From the NCBI RefSeq assembly GCF_014524545.1, contig NZ_CP053557.1:397501-461500 (forward strand): a stretch of DNA of 64,000 bases, written 5' to 3'. This document shows positions 8,927 through 16,896 of this stretch, in pieces. The stretch comes from Exiguobacterium sp. Helios. GTDB lineage: Bacteria > Bacillota > Bacilli > Exiguobacteriales > Exiguobacteriaceae. The notes beneath the pieces were generated by a model that ran no database searches, was not told the DNA's origin, and was given only the letters and a program-made list of their open reading frames with translations. How positions within the stretch are numbered: the stretch's first letter is position 1; each line of letters begins with the position of its first letter. A program made the position numbers and the translations under genes.

Positions 8927-10723
8927 ATGTGCGGTATCGTAGGTATGATTGGACAGGTTAACACAAAGGAAATTTTATTAAAGGGACTCGAAAAGCTCGA
9001 GTACCGCGGTTATGATTCGGCTGGTCTTGCGTTCGTCAACGACGGCGTTCAAGTCCATAAAGAAGTCGGCCGGATTGCTGCGCTACGCGAAGTCGTTCCT
9101 GCAGAAGCAGACGGTCTTGTCGGAATCGGTCACACACGTTGGGCGACACACGGTGTCCCGAGTGTACCGAATGCTCACCCGCACCAAAGCGCTTCATCAC
9201 GTTTCACACTCGTGCATAACGGTGTCATCGAAAACGATGAGCAGTTAAAAGCAGAACTCAATGTTGATTTACTCAGCGACACAGATACAGAAGTCATCGT
9301 TCAGATGATTGAAAAGAACTTTGCTGAAACAAATGACGTCGTCGAAGCATTCCGTCAAACACTTCGTGTGCTTCACGGTTCATACGCACTTGCGTTGATC
9401 GATGCTGAAAACCCGGATGTCTTGTACGTCGCTAAAAACAAATCACCGCTTCTTGTCGGTCTCGGTGACGGTACGTTCAACGTCGTCGCATCTGACGCAA
9501 TGGCAATGCTTCAAGTCACGGATCAGTTCGTTGAGTTGCATGACGGCGAAATGATCATCTTGACGCGTGACAGTGTCACAATCCAGGACTTAGACGGGAA
9601 CGTCAAAGAGCGTGAGGCGTATACAGCAGAAATCGATGCATCAGACATCGAAAAAGGCACGTACGCGCACTACATGCTCAAAGAAATGGACGAGCAGCCG
9701 GCTGTTATCCGGAATATCGTTCAGAAATACCAAAACGAGTCAGGCGAAATCACACTTGATCAATCGGTCCGTGATTTAGTCCTCGGACGTGACCGTGTCT
9801 ACATCATCGGTTGCGGAACGAGCTATCATGCAGGATTGATTGGAAAACAATTGATCGAACAAATCGCGGGTATCCCGACAGAAGTTCACATCTCATCTGA
9901 ATTCGGCTACAACATGCCACTCTTGACTGAGAAACCACTCTTCCTCTTCCTTTCACAATCAGGTGAAACAGCGGACAGTCGTGCGGTTCTCGTCGAAGCG
10001 AAAAAACTCGGTCACCCGGCACTGACAATCACGAATGTTGCAGGATCAACGTTATCACGTGAAGCAAACGCAACACTCTTGTTGCATGCAGGTCCTGAAA
10101 TCGCCGTAGCGTCAACAAAAGCGTACACAGCGCAAATCGCTGTTCTCGCAGTCCTTGCGTTTGACCTTGCTCAAGCAAAAGGTGTCGACGTGAACTTCGA
10201 TCTCATGAAAGAACTCGGGAAAATCTCAAGCGCAATGGAGTCCGTCATGTCACAAAAAGAACGGTTCCAAGAGATCGCTTCAGAATACTTGTCTGAATCA
10301 CGCAATGCGTTCTTCATCGGTCGTGGTCAAGATGCGTATGTCGGAATGGAAGGGGCCCTTAAGCTCAAAGAAATTTCGTACATCCAAGCAGAAGGTTACG
10401 CCGGCGGCGAATTGAAACACGGTCCAATCGCTTTGATCGAAGACAACACACCGGTCATCGCCCTCGTGACACAACCACACGTTCACCTCAACAACCGAGG
10501 CAACGTCAAGGAAGTCGTCGCACGTGGTGCTAACGCGTGTGTCATCGCAGCAGAAGGTCTCGAATTGCCGACGGATGCATTCGTCATCCCAGCAGTCGAG
10601 CCGCTCCTGTCACCACTCTTGTCTGTCTTACCGCTTCAGTTGATCTCGTACTACGCGGCACTCGGCCGTGATTGCGACGTCGACAAGCCACGTAACTTGG
10701 CGAAATCGGTAACAGTTGAATAA
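8927..10723 (+). CDS. glmS: Glutamine-fructose-6-phosphate aminotransferase (isomerizing)
   Basis: Makes glucosamine-6-phosphate from fructose-6-phosphate and glutamine, the entry step to amino sugars. The start is ATG at 8927, giving MCGIVGMIG: Cys2 becomes the N-terminal nucleophile after Met removal, and GGGAGA at 8912 is the ribosome binding site. A longer frame from 8834 runs through the ribozyme and is not real. The 598 residues contain the glutaminase domain (about 1-215) and two SIS sugar isomerase domains ([21 protein letters not shown]; then [18 protein letters not shown], and the C-terminal [13 protein letters not shown]). Feedback control is by the ribozyme. Confidence 0.97.
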   Translation: MCGIVGMIGQVNTKEILLKGLEKLEYRGYDSAGLAFVNDGVQVHKEVGRIAALREVVPAEADGLVGIGHTRWATHGVPSVPNAHPHQSASSRFTLVHNGVIENDEQLKAELNVDLLSDTDTEVIVQMIEKNFAETNDVVEAFRQTLRVLHGSYALALIDAENPDVLYVAKNKSPLLVGLGDGTFNVVASDAMAMLQVTDQFVELHDGEMIILTRDSVTIQDLDGNVKEREAYTAEIDASDIEKGTYAHYMLKEMDEQPAVIRNIVQKYQNESGEITLDQSVRDLVLGRDRVYIIGCGTSYHAGLIGKQLIEQIAGIPTEVHISSEFGYNMPLLTEKPLFLFLSQSGETADSRAVLVEAKKLGHPALTITNVAGSTLSREANATLLLHAGPEIAVASTKAYTAQIAVLAVLAFDLAQAKGVDVNFDLMKELGKISSAMESVMSQKERFQEIASEYLSESRNAFFIGRGQDAYVGMEGALKLKEISYIQAEGYAGGELKHGPIALIEDNTPVIALVTQPHVHLNNRGNVKEVVARGANACVIAAEGLELPTDAFVIPAVEPLLSPLLSVLPLQLISYYAALGRDCDVDKPRNLAKSVTVE

Positions 10724-10735
10724 ATAAAACAGTTC

Positions 10736-10775
10736 ATACCCTTTCAGATGTTCGAATCTGAAAGGGTATTTCTTT
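10736..10775 (+). terminator. Terminator after glmS
   Basis: Perfect 14-bp stem: ATACCCTTTCAGAT (10736-10749) with ATCTGAAAGGGTAT (10756-10769), 6-nt loop, then a T-rich tail. Confidence 0.92.
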
Positions 10776-10801
10776 ACATAAAAATAAGGGGAAGGTGAGT
10801 C

Positions 10802-11392
10802 ATGTTTAACCTCTGTCTACATCATAAGAAATCAATCTGGATTCAGGCCTTTCCCAAAGCGTGTTCGAAAGACGTTCAGGCGGTCATCCGTCTTTTGCCG
10901 CACCGGTTCCTTAGACCGATCACCTGGGGGACGATTGACATCACGTTTTACGGAGAGCCATTAATTCTTCCGTCCCGGCTCTACTTAGACGAAGTAACAG
11001 AAAAAGAAATCCAGAGACTGTCCGAAACTCAACGCTGGTTGCTGTACTGCATGTACACCCGTCATCACGATGGGTTCATCCGGGAAAAATATGTTCAACG
11101 ACTAAAACAGGAACAGGCAAAAACCGATTGGGTACTGCTTTATTTAATTGAACTGACAGGCGAATACGTCCGTGAGATTCTCGAACGGATCGAACCGATG
11201 CTACAGACCTGGTCCGAAGAACAGCTGAGAACTTTTGCCGCAGCAAACGATCGTTATCTGCAACGAATTGAACGACGCATCATCAGCTATTGGGACCTGC
11301 ATCAGCGGACAGTCTATCCCGTGTTATGGAATTCCGATTATGTCGGCTTCCGGCTTGCTCAGTTCTATCGCACATATCGTACTCATTCTTGA
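10802..11392 (+). CDS. Uncharacterised protein with YTRHHDGF motif
   Basis: I cannot name a family for this 196-residue soluble protein. It has no signal peptide or membrane segment, is rich in Arg, Tyr and Trp, and its C-terminal half is mostly helical (LYLIELTGEYVREILERIEP, then YLQRIERRIISYW). The segment MYTRHHDGFIREKYVQRL at about 93-110 looks like a conserved core; two adjacent His plus Asp could be functional. GGGGAAGGTG at 10788 is a good ribosome binding site and the ATG at 10802 is clear. It stands alone between the glmS terminator and a broken dehydrogenase gene. Confidence 0.75.
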   Translation: MFNLCLHHKKSIWIQAFPKACSKDVQAVIRLLPHRFLRPITWGTIDITFYGEPLILPSRLYLDEVTEKEIQRLSETQRWLLYCMYTRHHDGFIREKYVQRLKQEQAKTDWVLLYLIELTGEYVREILERIEPMLQTWSEEQLRTFAAANDRYLQRIERRIISYWDLHQRTVYPVLWNSDYVGFRLAQFYRTYRTHS

Positions 11393-11452
11393 AAAAAACT
11401 GCTGATTTACGGTAGGCTGAACACATAGTTTAGATCAGAAGGGGATAAAGAA

Positions 11453-12052
11453 ATGAGAATTTTAGTAGTCGGAGCGAGTGGAACAATCGGGCAAGCCGTC
11501 GTCGCGCAATTAGGGGAGCGGCATGAAATCATCCGGGCCGGACGGACAGCAGCGGACGTCCAAGTAGACATCACGTCGGAAGCCAGCATCCGTTCGATGT
11601 AAGAAGCGGTCGGTCCGGTCGATGCTGTCGTCAGTGCGACTGGCGGGGCACACTTCGGACCGCTGACGGATTTGACACCGGCGTTAAATCAGATCGGAAT
11701 CGACAGTAAGTTGAAGGGGCAGGTCAATCTCGTCCTGCTTGGTTTGGAGACGGTTCGGGATGGGGGCAGCTTTACCTTAACGACCGGTATCATGATGGAC
11801 GATCCGATTCGGCAAGGCGCGTCCGCTGCTCTTGCGAACGGCGGGGTCAAAGCGTTTGTTCATGCCGCGGCGATCGAGATGCCACGGGGGATCCGGATCA
11901 ACAGTGTCAGTCCAAACGTGTTGATTGAGTCACTCGAGAAGTATGGACCATTTTTCCGCGGATTCGAAGCGGTTCCGGCATCGCGTGTCGCGACAGCATT
12001 TGAAAAAAGCGTCGAAGGGGCACAGACCGGACAAAACTACGAAGTCTATTGA
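11453..12052 (+). pseudogene. Short-chain dehydrogenase interrupted by one stop codon
   Basis: Read from ATG at 11453 (MRILVVGASGTIGQ, a Rossmann GxxGxxG start, with AAGGGGATAAAG upstream), the frame meets TAA at 11600-11602 (codon 50, after ASIRSM) and then continues without any frameshift to the stop at 12052. The 199-codon reading matches small NAD(P)-dependent short-chain dehydrogenases of about 200 residues, which usually have an aromatic residue or leucine where the stop falls; one base change from TAT or TAC would produce it. The downstream part (GGAHFGPLTDL, GGVKAFVHAAAIEMPRGIRINSV) is otherwise well kept, so the break is recent, or a base-call error. No good internal start follows. 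Confidence 0.85.
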
Positions 12053-12055
12053 ATC

Positions 12056-12096
12056 CAACAAGACCGCTCACTCGGATCAAGTGGGCGGTCTTGTTG
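12056..12096. terminator. Bidirectional hairpin between convergent genes
   Basis: Perfect 17-bp stem, CAACAAGACCGCTCACT (12056-12072) with AGTGGGCGGTCTTGTTG (12080-12096), 7-nt loop. It begins 3 nt after the dehydrogenase stop and ends next to the stop of the minus-strand gene. T tails are weak on both sides. Confidence 0.75.
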
Positions 12097-12279
12097 TCAG
12101 CTCATTAAGGATTGTAAATAAAAGATATTTACCAGAACCAGTGAAATCAAGAAGCAGATAAAGAGATTAGTTAACAAAACAGGTCGTGTCATCTCACGGT
12201 TCATGATCATCTTGTCGAGAAATAGATTCACAGCCAAGACGATGGTGAAAGTTACAAAAAAGAGCGGTACTAATTCCAT
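12097..12279 (-). CDS. Small two-helix membrane protein
   Basis: About 60 residues beginning MELVPLFFVTFTIV, with two hydrophobic segments (about 4-20 and 36-56) joined by a short basic loop (DKMIMNREMTRP). I choose the ATG at 12279 because GGAAAGGA lies 9 nt upstream on the minus strand; ten more residues from a TTG at 12309 are unlikely. No family recognised. It ends in the shared hairpin and has no co-directional neighbour. Confidence 0.55.
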   Translation of the reverse strand: MELVPLFFVTFTIVLAVNLFLDKMIMNREMTRPVLLTNLFICFLISLVLVNIFYLQSLMS

Positions 12280-12378
12280 ACATAACATCCTTTCCGTCGT
12301 CTTATTCAACGCATCAAACCGATCAAAAGTTTCGTAAAGGCTTAAAATCTCTTGTGAAAAACAGGATTTTCCAGTAGG

Positions 12379-12406
12379 GAAGGGAAAGAAGAGAAGGGAA
12401 AGAAGA
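12379..12406. repeat. 14-bp tandem duplication in a polypurine tract
   Basis: GAAGGGAAAGAAGA occurs twice back to back (12379-12392 and 12393-12406) inside a run of almost pure purine, between a possible TTGTGA-N17-TAGGGA promoter (12352-12380) and the isochorismatase ribosome binding site at 12422. Confidence 0.8.
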
Positions 12407-12437
12407 AAGTAAAGAAACCAAAAGGAGGGACATTCAG

Positions 12438-12998
12438 ATGCGACAAGCGGTACTCGTCATCGATTTTCAACATGTTCTTGTCGAAGGGACACCCGAAGAG
12501 TCCGGTGTGTATGCGAAGGAATCTGTCATCGGAGTCATCAATCAAGTGGTGCAAGAAGCGCGTGATCACGATCATACGATTGTCTTCATCCGAGATCTTG
12601 ATGTCGCGAATGGACAAGGAGCCGGCTTTGCGGTGCACTCCTCGATTCAGATTCCGGATCAGGCAGTCACGTTCGACAAAGCCGCCACCAATTCGTTTCA
12701 CGGCACGCCGTTGCTCAGTCATCTGAAAGAGCAACAGGTCGGACATATCGTCATCCTCGGCTGTAAGACGGAACACTGTATCGATACGGCTGTCCGCAGT
12801 GCAACCGTCAACGGATTTGATGTGACACTCGTTGCTGACGGACATACGACGAACGGTTCCGATGTCTTATCAGCAGAGCAGATGATTGCCCATCACAATC
12901 AAGTCTTGCACGGACACTACAATGTCGAACATTTTGCGGTGGTCCGTCCCTCAACGGAGAAGTTGTTTGAACCCATCCACAATCACTATAGAACGTAA
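12438..12998 (+). CDS. Isochorismatase-family cysteine hydrolase
   Basis: Cytoplasmic alpha/beta hydrolase of 186 residues. The family catalytic triad is present: Asp9 (VLVIDFQH), Lys81 (TFDKAATNSF) and Cys114 (GCKTEHCIDTAVR), with the cis-peptide region before the Cys. Substrate cannot be read from sequence; relatives act on isochorismate, nicotinamide, N-carbamoyl amines or ureido compounds. A strong AAAGGAGGG precedes the ATG. It is 14 nt upstream of a GNAT gene, which overlaps a phosphotransferase gene, so the three probably form one operon. Confidence 0.88.
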   Translation: MRQAVLVIDFQHVLVEGTPEESGVYAKESVIGVINQVVQEARDHDHTIVFIRDLDVANGQGAGFAVHSSIQIPDQAVTFDKAATNSFHGTPLLSHLKEQQVGHIVILGCKTEHCIDTAVRSATVNGFDVTLVADGHTTNGSDVLSAEQMIAHHNQVLHGHYNVEHFAVVRPSTEKLFEPIHNHYRT

Positions 12999-13012
12999 AA
13001 AGGAGCGACCTC

Positions 13013-13495
13013 ATGATTGAACTACGAAAAATGGAAGAAGCGGATTATCCCGCCTACGCGACACTCGTCACGGATGAGCGGGTGATGCGCTATATCACAG
13101 AACATCCCTTAACCGAAACAGAAGCCAAACGGCGGTTCGCGTCGATCATCGAGCAACAGCGGCACGACCGTCTCGGATCATACCTCGTCTATCAGGACGC
13201 TACATGGATTGGCATCGGTCATGTCACGCGGGATACAAGGCAACCGTTTGAAGCGGAACTCGGCTACATGTTATTGCCGGAACAGTGGGGTCACGGTTAC
13301 GGATCATTGCTCGCCAAACGGTTGCTCGAACTGGCAACGGAACACGAATTGACCGTCGTCACGGCAACGATTGATCCGAATCATCTCGCGTCGCGAAAGA
13401 TTTTGACGAATCTTGGTTTCCATTCGACGTATGTCGGACCGGTTGACGGATTACCTGGTGAAATCCTCGAGAAACGACTGGGAGAATCCTCATGA
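13013..13495 (+). CDS. GNAT N-acetyltransferase (RimJ/RimL type)
   Basis: 160-residue acetyl-CoA-dependent acetyltransferase. The fold is seen in order: MIELRKMEEADYPAYATLV at the start, the beta4 strand AELGYMLLPEQWGHGYGSLLAKRLLE holding the Q/RxxGxG/A acetyl-CoA loop (QWGHGYG, about 91-97), and ASRKILTNLGF (beta5-alpha4). The acceptor, a protein N-terminus or a small molecule, is unknown. AAGGAG 9 nt before the ATG. Its last four bases (ATGA) overlap the start of the next gene, so translation is coupled. Confidence 0.88.
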   Translation: MIELRKMEEADYPAYATLVTDERVMRYITEHPLTETEAKRRFASIIEQQRHDRLGSYLVYQDATWIGIGHVTRDTRQPFEAELGYMLLPEQWGHGYGSLLAKRLLELATEHELTVVTATIDPNHLASRKILTNLGFHSTYVGPVDGLPGEILEKRLGESS

Positions 13496-14388
13496 CGCGC
13501 GAAGACTGGATTCAATCGTTTGATCTCGACGTCGCGGATATCTTTTCCGTCACTGACTCGTACAGTTCGGATGTTGACCGGCTGGTACTGCGAGACGGAC
13601 GAACTGTGTTTTTAAAGCGTCCCTATACGGCAGACAAATGGTACCGGGAACACGGCTGGTTAACGTATTTAGCCAGTCGTGTTGCTGTGCCGAAGATTTT
13701 AATGGAGGCGCGACCAACCAAACAGACGACGGGTGCGTTTGTACTCGAAGCACTTGCCGGTTCGACGATCGAAACAGTGACACCGGCACTGGCTTCGCAA
13801 ATCGGACAGTTGCATGCAACACTCCACACGTGTACAAGCGATACTTACGGCGATTTTGCCGAGGATGGCTTCAGCGCGTTTACCTCACAGGACTGGCGTG
13901 TCTTCCGGAATGCAAAAATGACGTCGTTCGAACCGGCGATTCGCCAGGTTCTCTCGCCGGACCTGTACCAGGCAACCTTTAAAGAATTGAACCGACGTGA
14001 ACGGGAGTTGCCAGAACCGTCTCGCCCTGTCGCGGTCCATCTCGATTTCCGGCTCGGCAACTTGCTCGCAGACGGGGGAAATCTTACTGGATTGATTGAC
14101 TTTGAAACCTCACGTTTCGGGGCGACGGAAATTGATTTTACGAAACTTGACCGGGATGTATTCCAAGGTGGCAGTGCCCTGCTTGATGCGTATCAAGGCG
14201 GATACGGAAAAATTCGGACACCGGAACCGATTGAAGTTTATTTGCCGTACTACCGTCTGTTTGAAGCACTGACGGGAATCGGTTGGTGTGTCCAGCGGGG
14301 ACTGGAGCATCACCAACAGTTTTTCAATCACAACTATTCCCGTGTACTGGTCGAGTTGGAACGGACGAGCATATTCGAAGAACGTTAA
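13492..14388 (+). CDS. Aminoglycoside-phosphotransferase-family kinase
   Basis: 298-residue protein with the APH/choline-kinase fold. The nucleotide-binding lysine is probably in VFLKRP (about 39-44), the catalytic loop is VHLDFRLGN (H183, D185, N190), and the Mg-binding LIDFET follows (D203). Members phosphorylate aminoglycosides, homoserine, fructosamines or other small molecules; sequence alone does not choose. Length and the lone N-terminal lobe argue against a protein kinase. Linked by ATGA overlap to the preceding acetyltransferase, an arrangement that could be drug modification or metabolite repair. Confidence 0.83.
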   Translation: MTREDWIQSFDLDVADIFSVTDSYSSDVDRLVLRDGRTVFLKRPYTADKWYREHGWLTYLASRVAVPKILMEARPTKQTTGAFVLEALAGSTIETVTPALASQIGQLHATLHTCTSDTYGDFAEDGFSAFTSQDWRVFRNAKMTSFEPAIRQVLSPDLYQATFKELNRRERELPEPSRPVAVHLDFRLGNLLADGGNLTGLIDFETSRFGATEIDFTKLDRDVFQGGSALLDAYQGGYGKIRTPEPIEVYLPYYRLFEALTGIGWCVQRGLEHHQQFFNHNYSRVLVELERTSIFEER

Positions 14389-14454
14389 AAGACGTTGTTT
14401 GACGTGCGAACCGCTATACTTGTGGAAATGATGCAAGTAGAGGGGGAAGTTCGG

Positions 14455-15447
14455 ATGGAACAACAAAAACGGATCGGGATCATTGGCGGCGGACTCGCGG
14501 GCGTATTTGCGGCTCGTCAATTGATGACGGAAGGTTATGCGGTCGAGATCATCGAAAAAAGCCAAAGTGTCGGGGGACGGATGGCGACGAGACGGATCGA
14601 CCAGGGAACAGCGGATCATGGGGCTGTCTTCTTTACGGTCCGGACGGACGAGTTAGCGCAGGAAGTCGACGAATGGCTGGAACAGGGACTAATCCGAAAA
14701 TGGTTCGGGGATGACTTTCCCCGCTATATTGCGGTCAACGGGATGAATCAGCTGGTCCAATCGATTGCCCGTGGGATTCCGGTTCATTTAAATGAACAGG
14801 TCGAAAGGATTTTGGCAGAAGGACCGGCTCTTCAGACCACGGCAGCGGCACAGACACGGACGTATGATGCGATTCTGCTGACGGCACCGGTTCCACAAGC
14901 CTATGACTTGCTCGCAGCCTCACCGTTAATGCTGGTGGAGTCCGATCACGCCCGTCTCGGGAAAGTGACGTTCGAGCCGACGTTCGTCGGATTGTTTGAG
15001 CTGGAGAAATCGCCCAATCTCGGAGAAGTCGGTTTGCTCGACGACGGTCTTGTATCCGGAATGCTGAAAATCGTCAACAATGCGCAAAAAGAAGTGTCGG
15101 CGACACCGCTTCTGAGTGTCTACATGGCCGGTGACTGGAGTGAAGTCTGGTATGACAAAGGAGAAGACGCGACGCTTGGGGAAATCGAACGGTTGTTGCA
15201 GGAACAACTCGGACCGGTCAAAGTGATTTCCAAGCAGTTGAAGCGTTGGCGGTATGCGCAGGCACGTGATGTCTTCCGTACACCTTACCTGAAGCTCGAT
15301 CAGCATCCGCTCTGGTTGGCTGGTGATGCCTTCCTCGATCCGAAAGACACGTCTGGTCGGACACGGGTCGAAAGTGCCGTCATTTCCGGTTTGCGTGTTG
15401 CGTCAGCCCTGGATGCACACTTTAAAGCAGTCCTGACAGAACAGTGA
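14455..15447 (+). CDS. FAD-dependent amine oxidase-like / renalase-like oxidoreductase
   Basis: 330-residue flavoprotein from ATG 14455, behind GAGGGGGAAG; a frame starting at 14395 lacks a ribosome binding site. The FAD dinucleotide-binding motif IGIIGGGLAGVFAARQL begins at residue 7, ends with a glutamate (VEIIEKS), and is followed by VGGRMATRR. Near the C-terminus, LWLAGDAFLDP is the usual second FAD contact. The arrangement fits bacterial renalase-like NAD(P)H/amine oxidoreductases; the substrate is unknown. A TATACT at 14415-14420 could be a -10 box. It ends in a terminator shared with the convergent HxlR gene. Confidence 0.82.
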   Translation: MEQQKRIGIIGGGLAGVFAARQLMTEGYAVEIIEKSQSVGGRMATRRIDQGTADHGAVFFTVRTDELAQEVDEWLEQGLIRKWFGDDFPRYIAVNGMNQLVQSIARGIPVHLNEQVERILAEGPALQTTAAAQTRTYDAILLTAPVPQAYDLLAASPLMLVESDHARLGKVTFEPTFVGLFELEKSPNLGEVGLLDDGLVSGMLKIVNNAQKEVSATPLLSVYMAGDWSEVWYDKGEDATLGEIERLLQEQLGPVKVISKQLKRWRYAQARDVFRTPYLKLDQHPLWLAGDAFLDPKDTSGRTRVESAVISGLRVASALDAHFKAVLTEQ

Positions 15448-15451
15448 GTGA

Positions 15452-15487
15452 AAAAGAGCGATTTCCGTTAGTGGAAGTCGCTCTTTT
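15452..15487. terminator. Bidirectional terminator
   Basis: AAAAGAGCGATTTCC (15452-15466) pairs with GGAAGTCGCTCTTTT (15473-15487), one wobble, A run on one side and T run on the other. Serves the flavoprotein gene and the convergent HxlR regulator. Confidence 0.9.
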
Positions 15488-15492
15488 GATGA

Positions 15493-15840
15493 TTACGATT
15501 CAGGTGGAAAATGCTGATTACTCCAAGTCGCCATCTGATCGAGGATCGGCAGAAAACTGTGTCCGATTTCTGTTAAGGAATATTCAACTTTCGGCGGGAC
15601 TTCCCGGTATACTTTTCGATGAATGATTCCATCTGCTTCAAGTTCCCGTAATTGCCGTGTTAAAATACCTTTTGAAATCCCAGGCAACAGGTGTTCGAGT
15701 TCATGAAACCGTTTTGTTCCGGTGCTGAGATGCCAAAGCAAGAGGATTTTCCACTTGCCGGCCATGATGGTCTGGGCTCGGGTAACGGGACACGCCGTCC
15801 GTTGTGAAAGCGAAGAGTCAGTTGTCGAAGCTGGATTCAT
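15493..15840 (-). CDS. HxlR-family transcriptional regulator
   Basis: 115-residue winged-helix DNA-binding protein. HxlR features are the N-terminal CPV with Cys17, [34 protein letters not shown] and the wing [13 protein letters not shown]. In relatives such as YodB, HypR and QsrR the equivalent N-terminal cysteine senses quinones, diamide or hypochlorite. AGGAGG sits 9 nt before the ATG. The gene is divergent from an NmrA-like NAD(P)H-binding gene, the classic arrangement of a redox repressor with its quinone reductase target. A palindrome lies between the two genes. Confidence 0.9.
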   Translation of the reverse strand: MNPASTTDSSLSQRTACPVTRAQTIMAGKWKILLLWHLSTGTKRFHELEHLLPGISKGILTRQLRELEADGIIHRKVYREVPPKVEYSLTEIGHSFLPILDQMATWSNQHFPPES

Positions 15841-15910
15841 CGGGAATTCCTCCTATAGTTCGGTTTGTATGACCTGGTATCGAAAAAGTGCCTACTCCTC
15901 ACAGTGTACC

Positions 15911-15935
15911 ACCTGTAATACAATTGGATACAGGT
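15911..15935. promoter_or_regulatory. Palindrome, candidate HxlR operator
   Basis: ACCTGTA (15911-15917), 11-nt centre, TACAGGT (15929-15935): perfect 7-bp inverted half sites spanning 25 bp. It covers TACAAT (15919-15924), a possible -10 box of the plus-strand gene, so a bound dimer would block it. Assignment to the HxlR protein is inferred from position. Confidence 0.55.
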
Positions 15936-15965
15936 AGAAACTTATTAAAAAAGGAGCTTACGTCC

Positions 15966-16817
15966 ATGAAATTACTTGTGACCGGTGCAACCGGAAAATT
16001 AGGAGCTAAAATTATCGAGCAACTCTTAACGAAAATTGAAGCGGAGAATGTAATCGTCAGTGTCCGTGACCCGAAAAAAGCAAATGAGCTGGCTTCACGC
16101 GGTATTGAAGTCCGTCACGGCGATTTTGATGCGCCGGATACGTTACAACAAACTTTTGCAGGCGTCGACCGACTCCTGATCATTTCGACCGACGGCGAAG
16201 AGGCGACACGGATCCGTCAACATACAGCAGCTGTCGAGGCAGCTAAAGCAGCGGGAGTCGGGTTGATTGCTTACACGAGTATCGCCAACGCGGAAGCCAG
16301 TCAAAATTTCTTGGCCCGCACGCATCAAGTGACGGAACAGTTAATTCGCGAAACAGGGATTCCATTCCTGTTTTTCCGCAACAACTGGTACCTGGAGAAT
16401 GAACAGTCGACGATCGATGCCGTCCGTGCCGGCCAGGATTGGTTGACGAGTGCCGGAAACGGTACAGTTGGTTGGGCGCTCCAGGAAGATTATGCGGAAG
16501 CCATCGCGACCGTCTTGGTTGATCCGAAGCCAACAAAATCAATTTATGAACTGTCGGGACCTCTCCATACGCAACAAGAGATTGCAGAAGCACTTGGACA
16601 GGTCCTTGGTCGTCCGGTGCAGGTGAAGCAAGTCGACAGCGCGACCTATACGGCAATCATGCAGCAAGCGGGAGTTCCAGAGTTTTTACTGCCGATGTTA
16701 CAGGCGATTCAAGAAGGTATTGCGACCGGAACGCTGGCAGTTGAGAGTCAGGATTTTGAACATATCCTGGGCCGGCCACCGGTTTCACTCGAAGACGGCT
16801 TGCGGCAACTTGTCTAA
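15966..16817 (+). CDS. NmrA-like SDR, NAD(P)H:quinone oxidoreductase-like
   Basis: 284-residue atypical short-chain dehydrogenase. Start is ATG 15966 with AAAAGGAG upstream, giving MKLLVTGATGKLGAKI, the NAD(P)-binding GxxGxxG at 7-13. The rest has the NmrA pattern: TFAGVDRLLIIST, GLIAYTSIANA, the active-site-region FFRNNWYLEN and YELSGPLHTQQEIAEAL. This resembles QorB/YtfG quinone reductases, which use NADPH. Divergent HxlR regulator and shared palindrome suggest induction by electrophiles; that is inference. Confidence 0.87.
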   Translation: MKLLVTGATGKLGAKIIEQLLTKIEAENVIVSVRDPKKANELASRGIEVRHGDFDAPDTLQQTFAGVDRLLIISTDGEEATRIRQHTAAVEAAKAAGVGLIAYTSIANAEASQNFLARTHQVTEQLIRETGIPFLFFRNNWYLENEQSTIDAVRAGQDWLTSAGNGTVGWALQEDYAEAIATVLVDPKPTKSIYELSGPLHTQQEIAEALGQVLGRPVQVKQVDSATYTAIMQQAGVPEFLLPMLQAIQEGIATGTLAVESQDFEHILGRPPVSLEDGLRQLV

Positions 16818-16835
16818 AGATAAGTTCATCTGAAC

Positions 16836-16861
16836 GTTTCTTCTTGAGGTACTTTGGGTAA
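16836..16861 (+). promoter_or_regulatory. Candidate sigma-B-type promoter of ppk2
   Basis: GTTTCT (16836-16841), 14-nt spacer, GGGTAA (16856-16861). This is near the sigma B pattern GTTTAA-N12-15-GGGTAT, with one mismatch in each box if GTTT[AC] is accepted. It lies 36 nt before the ppk2 start codon. Confidence 0.5.
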
Positions 16862-16896
16862 ATATTCCTTAAGTACTTAAAACGAGGGGGATTACT

